From Lepraria neglecta (Eukaryota; Ascomycota; Lecanoromycetes; Lecanorales; Stereocaulaceae), in NCBI GenBank assembly GCA_033220425.1, contig CM065653.1, positions 3,844,001 through 3,908,000 on the forward strand: a stretch of DNA of 64,000 bases, given 5' to 3'. Within the stretch, counting starts at the first letter, position 1. Each line of letters begins with the position of its first letter. The notes beneath the pieces were generated by a model. That model was not told the origin of the DNA. It did no database searches and saw only the letters and a list, made by a program, of their open reading frames with translations. Of the stretch, positions 58,730 through 64,000 are shown piece after piece. A program made the position numbers and the translations under genes.

Positions 58730-59568
58730 CGGGGACACGGGAGGGAAATATAACCGCTGCCATGGCAGCCGTCTCTCTCGATAGAGAAAGCCGCGAAATT
58801 GGTGACCTTGCGGCATAAGTTGACTGTGGGGAATGTTCATAGAATTACTTGAGCACAGCTACTGAGGTGTCATGCCTGGCGGTCAGACCTAATACTGCTA
58901 GATCATGTAAGACGCTGGATTGTTTAAGTTGTAAAGGAACGAGCATATGCTGGCGTGAGCTTTCTTGATACCATTTGCCAGTGCCACATGTAAGCGATAG
59001 TTACAGAAGAGAACATCAGGTCCTTGTTGCTCAATCAACATAGTCATGACGCCAATTAGACATCGATATTTTAGAATCTTAAAGATTTATATTGAAATTG
59101 CATGACCACTGATGGCAGCACCTCAGCCCAACCATTCTTTCGTTGCTTATTGGCGAGATTGCAATGACCTAGGCCCAATCTGTATAGCTTTTAGCTCTGT
59201 AGAAGTTGTAGCCATGTCATATCTTCTAATCTGGTGAAAGTCTTCGATTGATAGCCCTACCTCGTCGTTTGGCAAACGGTGTTTTTGTGCCCTCGGTTCC
59301 ACTTGCCAAATTCAACGCTTCGGATCGGCTCGGCGGATCCTACCTCAGCCGCATGTTGACTTTCGTAAACTTACGTGCCAAGGAAGAATTACCATAACCC
59401 ACCACTTGCATGTCTCTATCAAATAAAGTGCATACAATACCAAGCATCCGTTCAGCAAAATTTTGTTCATTATCAATTTACACCGCTATTCATGTATTGT
59501 TGCTGAGAAAACAACTGCAAACCTTTGCCTTCAAAAATCTCTCGCCACAGCCACACCCGCAAGAACCC
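58730..59568. other. Intergenic stretch
   Basis: No gene. The frame of the next gene extends upstream to ATG 59410, but that stretch reads unlike a protein start; I treat it as leader. Confidence 0.45.
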
Positions 59569-61326
59569 ATGACCGACACACCATCTAGCCAAAATTCACG
59601 GAGGCAAGCAGAGGCGGATATAGTATCCAGGCATCTGCCATCCGGCTACACCGCCGAGCCTGATGTAGTGGCAAGCGGTGGTGGCGATGCGTCGGCATCT
59701 GCGCCCGACCTCACATCTCCTGAACAACTGGAGGACTCGCTGAAGCTGCAGGGCGGCGACGTGCACCGCGAAATTTTCAAGATCAGCGCCAGAGCTAAAC
59801 TCCCGCAAAGATCAGCCACTTTTGCACATCCTAGCGTTCGCAGGTCCAGCACTTTTGCTCCTACAAGGGATCACGTCACATCCAGCGAACAGCGCGCTCC
59901 AGGGGGATTCCGCCGCCAATTTATGCTAAGGCAGCGAGACCGGCTTAGTAGTGTGACAACGCCTGTGACTAAAAATTTTGTCTCCTTTCTCGACCTCTAT
60001 GGGAGTTTTGCGGGCGAGGACTTGGCAGAGTCGGAGGATGAATCTACCATCAACAGCGCGGATGACGAGGCGGAAGCTCAGCCTAGCGAGACGAGACCAC
60101 TGCTCGGCCGGCGGAAGAGCTCTCGACGACCAGCAAGGCCAGGTGATGCGAAGGTCGTCAAGTCCTTCTTCACCTTGCTGAAGGCGTTCGTTGGTACGGG
60201 AATCATGTTCCTGCCTAAAGCTTTCCGGAACGGCGGCATACTCTTCTCCTCGATAACTCTAGTGACCGTCTCGATACTCTCGTGTCTATGTTTCCATCTT
60301 CTTTTGCAGTGCAGGAAGCGGTACGGTGGCGGCTATGGTGAGCTAGGCGCTGCAATCGGAGGGCCGAAATTCCGCGCCTTGATACTCGCATCCATCACCA
60401 TATCACAAATCGGCTTCGTCTGCGCGGGAATCATCTTCGTAGCCGAGAACCTTTTCTCCTTCCTCGACGCCGTCACCCCAGCCCAAGTCTCTCCGCTCGG
60501 ATCAAACGCGCTCATTGGACTTCAACTCATCATCCTAATTCCGCTGGCTCTAATCCGCAACATCTCGAAACTCGGTCCCGCAGCCTTGCTCGCCGACGTC
60601 TTCATATTCTTCGGTCTAATCTACATCTGGTACTACGACATCGCCACTCTCTCCTCCCAAGGCCTACACCCCACCGTCGAACTCTTCAATCCAAACGCCT
60701 TCACACTAACAATCGGCTCCGCAATCTTCACCTTCGAGGGCATTGGTCTCATTCTGCCCATCCAATCATCCATGGCTGAACCAGAGAAGTTCTCCCGCCT
60801 GCTTTACATTGTGATGGTCATCATAACCGTCACCTTCACCTCCATCGGCGCCCTCTGCTACGCCACCTTCGGCGACCAAACACGCGTCGAAATCATCTCT
60901 AATTTCCCTCAGACGAGCAAACTCGTCAACGCGGTACAATTCCTCTACTCGATGGCCGTGCTAGTCGGAGGTCCAGTCCAACTCTTTCCTGCCGTACGTA
61001 TCCTTGAGACCTCACTTTTCGGGGATCGCGCATCGGGGAAGCGGCCCTCGACGTTGAAGTGGAAGAAGAATGGTTTTCGTACGGGGTTGACGCTGTTGTG
61101 TGGGATCATCGCGATTCTGGGGGCGAGTGATCTGGATAAGTTTGTGGCGCTGATTGGGAGCTTTGCTTGTGTGCCGCTGGTGTATATTTACCCTGCTTTA
61201 CTGCATTACAGGGGGATCGCGGAGGCGCGGTGGGTGAAGGTTGGGGATGGATTGGTGATGGCGGTGGGGCTTGCGATGATGGTTTATACAACTGTTATTA
61301 CTGTTTCGAATTGGATCAGGGATTGA
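59569..61326 (+). CDS. Amino-acid transporter of the AAAP/SLC36 type, vacuolar AVT3-like (585 aa)
   Basis: Single exon. I prefer ATG 59569 (MTDTPSSQNS) over 59410 because the typical disordered, Ser-rich cytosolic N-terminus starts there. Residues 1-190 are disordered with an acidic patch (LAESEDESTINSADDE) and an RPLLGRRKSSRR dileucine-like sorting signal. Residues about 192-580 form the Aa_trans domain: KSFFTLLKAFVGTGIMFLPKAF (hallmark of the first helix), GGGYGELG, SQIGFVCAGIIFVAEN, FTFEGIGLILPIQSSM and GGPVQLFPAVRILE, about eleven helices in all. By family, it exports neutral amino acids from the vacuole in yeast (Avt3/Avt4). Intact. Confidence 0.92.
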   Translation: MTDTPSSQNSRRQAEADIVSRHLPSGYTAEPDVVASGGGDASASAPDLTSPEQLEDSLKLQGGDVHREIFKISARAKLPQRSATFAHPSVRRSSTFAPTRDHVTSSEQRAPGGFRRQFMLRQRDRLSSVTTPVTKNFVSFLDLYGSFAGEDLAESEDESTINSADDEAEAQPSETRPLLGRRKSSRRPARPGDAKVVKSFFTLLKAFVGTGIMFLPKAFRNGGILFSSITLVTVSILSCLCFHLLLQCRKRYGGGYGELGAAIGGPKFRALILASITISQIGFVCAGIIFVAENLFSFLDAVTPAQVSPLGSNALIGLQLIILIPLALIRNISKLGPAALLADVFIFFGLIYIWYYDIATLSSQGLHPTVELFNPNAFTLTIGSAIFTFEGIGLILPIQSSMAEPEKFSRLLYIVMVIITVTFTSIGALCYATFGDQTRVEIISNFPQTSKLVNAVQFLYSMAVLVGGPVQLFPAVRILETSLFGDRASGKRPSTLKWKKNGFRTGLTLLCGIIAILGASDLDKFVALIGSFACVPLVYIYPALLHYRGIAEARWVKVGDGLVMAVGLAMMVYTTVITVSNWIRD

Positions 61327-62614
61327 GGAGTGGCGGAGCCATCGACTCGGTCCGTGGAAGAACGTGGCTTTTCTAGAGCTGAACTCTGGCCAAGGTGGAA
61401 TAGACGATAGGGTGTAAGATCGCTTAATGAATTATGTATATAAAAGCAACTTTATAAACTGGCGCAGCTCCGTGCAAGCTGCGTTTCTGTTTTGCTCACA
61501 AGGTTTCTGTATTATCAACGCCAAAAGCACTTATTGACAATCGGATTGACTATACCACCAACGATTATTTCACTCGTGAAGCCCGTAAGGGAGGCTGCCC
61601 CAATTAACTCGCGTAGCATTAATGATAGCGTGCATCTATATGAATGTGGTCTTCGGAAACTTTGGGAAAAGGGTTGAGTGGGTCACGAATCAAGCTGCAA
61701 TTGTCCGATCTTTACTACTCTTTTGCCCACAATCAATGCCAAAGTGGACGAGGCACAACAAAATTGGCGTTGGGGGATTAGATGTCTCCTGGCCACTAAA
61801 GCAGCGTAGTCGGGCATCGAAAATGGTACCAGCCCGAAATAGCCTGAATTTGTAATGTAGATTATTTAAAGCGAGTGTCATAACGAATGACATAGGAGCT
61901 GGCGAAAACTCAATGGTACATGAACGGGAGCGTCGAAGGCTACGGAATTGAGCCACAGGGTTGAGAAACGGCCTCATGTCTGGGGGTATAGAAGCTGGTC
62001 AAACGCCGAATGTACTGGGATAGGGGCGTTCGAGGGTACGATATCAGGGCAGATAGTCAAGAAAGAAGCTCATATCACATGGTGTAGGAAAAGATCCTAA
62101 GGGCAAAATGCCCGTAGAGAGGGTCATATCAGGAGATGTAGGGGCCGGAAAAGCACTGAATACACACGGATAGGGGCGGCAGATACATCGAATATCGCAT
62201 GAAAACAGTGTCGTTCCCGCTATTCTATGCCCTATGTAAGCGAACAACGTGCGCATTCCAAACTCCTTCGCTCCTATGCCCGCACTTCCCTGAACTTCCC
62301 TGCCCTCCACCTATAAACAGCACACGAAACGGAGCGCGCGACGCAAGCTTCTCTGGTGTCTACCCATGCGGGATTCGTTTCCGCACCCAAAAATGATAGG
62401 CGGTGGAGGTGGCATGTCCAAGAATTGAGAAACATGCACCACGGATATCTTGATATCTACTCTGCTCAACGATCACGCAAACGGCGATTGAATGCTTGCC
62501 TAAGGAGCTGATTATGTTCGTTCCTCCGCTACGTACTGATGCATTCTGCGTCCTTTGGAAAATTGGTAGCAAGCGTTAGAACCAATTCCAGCTTCTCAAA
62601 TAGGCATCGACTTC
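61327..62614. other. Intergenic stretch with degenerate direct repeats
   Basis: No gene. Between about 61891 and 62190 a motif of the form CAT..(T)AGG.GC(T)GG.(C)AAAA...GAATGTAC..GGATAGGGGCG recurs about three times in weakened form (61891, 61975, 62124), suggesting an old minisatellite. Confidence 0.4.
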
Positions 62615-63185
62615 CTATTCCAAGTGCGGTAACAATGACTTCACTTGCTGCCCTGTTCTTTCGACTGATCTCAGCTCCTCACCCATGTTTCCTGTCATAG
62701 CTACCAGCTTCTCTAGGATATCAGCTTGTGCGATAGTGTGCTCCCGTAGCCGCTGTACCAAATTCTGGTAGCTTTCTTTGTCTGAACTCGGGGTGCTTGG
62801 TGTGCTTTGTGGACCAAGTATCTCAATCTCGCTGCGAGGCAATCCAAGCCGTAGCCTTTCTTCGTCCGTCAACCCGCCAGGGGTCCTTTTCGCAACTATA
62901 TTATGATAGAACCCCCCTGGCTTGACTATGCAGGTCAATTGAAAGAACGGGAACCCCTTGGTAGTCCTTTATTACGCAGAAGGCCATCTCGGCATGCCTT
63001 CTCCAAGACCAAAGATCGCACCAGCTAACTTCGCTGACTCTGATGACTCCCGAGTATCTACCATCCTTGAAACCGCAAGGCATGTCATATACCAACTTCA
63101 GAAATTTGCGGTCCCTAAATGATATTTGAAGTCTATGCCAATCTTGCGAGAGATCTTCGCGTCGAAGAGAATTTGGACCAGCCAA
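62615..63185 (-). pseudogene. Unidentified protein fragment in two overlapping frames
   Basis: Minus strand. The upstream frame (63185 to about 62940) encodes LSQDWHRLQISFRDRKFLKLVYDMPCGFKDG and WCDLWSWRRHAEMAFCVIKDYQG. The next frame takes up exactly at GFPFFQLTCIVKPGGFYHNIVAKRTPGGLTDEERLRLGLP and ends with a coiled-coil-like segment (SYQNLVQRLREHTIAQADILEKLV), stopping at 62615-62617. Composition and smooth continuation across a one-base slip within AAGGGG (about 62950) indicate one former or mis-sequenced gene. No domain recognised. Confidence 0.45.
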
Positions 63186-63604
63186 ACGTCTACTTCACAC
63201 TGGTCGCCCACTCGCTCTTGCTGACAATCACCACACTAAACACCGTGGTAATCGCTTAACACATGATCCCCAGGATAGGATGTTATTGAGAATGGCGGAA
63301 CGTAGCCTGAAGACCCGTCCCGAAAAGTTCCCATTCTTAAAGGGGTTGTTTGTCTTTTGTAGTCTATTGACTTGGAATTCGAAAAGGTGTACCTTCAGGA
63401 TTACGACAATTGGAAAGGCGCAACCACTCAGCACTGACAAATAGATCTGCCGAGATTCAACCGAAAGATGACGATTTCTGGAGAAGTGGAGCAACTGAAA
63501 TCCCGTCAGAGCTTCAAGCTCTTCATTGCACAGAAGTTATTGTCAGAGTGATACCTTACTTCGCTCAATTGAGATCCTCTCGTACTTTTCATGAATTGCT
63601 AGAG

Positions 63605-64000
63605 ATGTCCTCTCTATTGAGGACTGTCAATCGAACCACATCCCGGCAGCTGCAGCAGAGATCCTGCTCTCGCTACTTGGCCGGCAGGAGCAACCTACCA
63701 CCCCCGCAACAGCCTACACGAACCTCGATAGTATATCAGTCCCCTAAAATTCGGAGCACATTTTCAACAATGGCTGTCTTAAAGTCCAATGCCCCCGCTA
63801 CGGGCGGTGTTAGAGAGTTCGACCCAGAGATCAAATACATGGCCAGCTACATCCACAATTACAAAATCGACTCAGATCTTGCAGTATGTGATTCTCATTT
63901 CAAACTAGCTTAACAGGCCCAGAATTGACTCTTTACTTGCCTTAGTTCGAAACAGCCCGCTACGTCTTCCTCGACACCATTGGGTGCGGCCTCGAAGCCC
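63605..64000 (+). CDS. 2-methylcitrate dehydratase (PrpD/MmgE family), 5' part
   Basis: ATG 63605; exon 1 to 63883, intron 63884-63945 (GTATGT donor, TTAG acceptor), exon 2 cut by the window end. The N-terminus is a basic, Ser/Arg-rich mitochondrial presequence (SLLRTVNRTTSRQLQQRSC). The MmgE/PrpD start follows: REFDPEIKYMASYIHNYKIDSDLA, then FETARYVFLDTIGCGLEA, with the conserved D-T-x-G-C-G segment. The enzyme dehydrates 2-methylcitrate in the mitochondrial methylcitrate cycle that clears propionyl-CoA. Complete as far as seen. Confidence 0.88.

Noticed and set aside
59410-59568. Longer start for the amino-acid transporter
   Set aside because: The extra 53 residues are unlike the family's disordered N-terminus; the downstream ATG at 59569 fits better.

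Overview
This is nuclear DNA of a filamentous ascomycete. Genes carry several short introns (mostly 41-100 nt) with GTRNGY donors, CTAAC/CTGAC-like branch sites and YAG acceptors. Recognisable families are typical of Pezizomycotina: DUF423, DUF3237 with a zinc finger, SUR7/PalI, 2EXR/F-box-like proteins, GH76 of the DFG5/DCW1 type, an NLR-like STAND protein, an AVT-type amino-acid transporter and an R-SNARE. The style fits Dothideomycetes, but I cannot fix the species.

Layout. 1-4.7 kb: three tandem, related single-pass membrane protein genes, two of them broken. 4.8-5.5 kb: a 2EXR/F-box-like gene. 5.85-6.71 kb: a complete miniature LTR retrotransposon (TRIM) with target-site duplication; a lone copy of its LTR lies at 49.7 kb. 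7.9-14.2 kb: a denser block with a six-exon membrane protein, a DUF423 protein, a decayed short-chain dehydrogenase and a zinc finger-DUF3237 protein. 14.2-29.3 kb: a gene-poor stretch with coding relics, one copy of a 383-bp dispersed repeat (the other is at 2.8 kb) and one intact SUR7/PalI-like gene at 24 kb. 29.3-34.1 kb: an NTF2-like pseudogene and three decayed F-box/leucine-rich paralogues. 34.6-47.9 kb: a SET protein, a 2EXR protein and a methyltransferase that look intact, mixed with broken GNAT, M20 carboxypeptidase and ATP-grasp genes. 50.4-61.3 kb: synaptobrevin, GPI-type GH76, a large NLR-like gene with damage in its NB-ARC part, and an amino-acid transporter. The right edge cuts a 2-methylcitrate dehydratase (PrpD family) gene.

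The window looks like a border between conserved housekeeping genes (SNARE, GH76, transporter, PrpD, PalI) and an accessory compartment where genes are being lost. Several lesions are C:G-to-T:A type, as RIP leaves, but a number of frameshifts fall in homopolymer runs, so read-level polishing errors must be excluded before all of these are accepted as pseudogenes. I see no operon-like or biosynthetic cluster logic joining the intact genes. I found no tRNA, rRNA or CRISPR.
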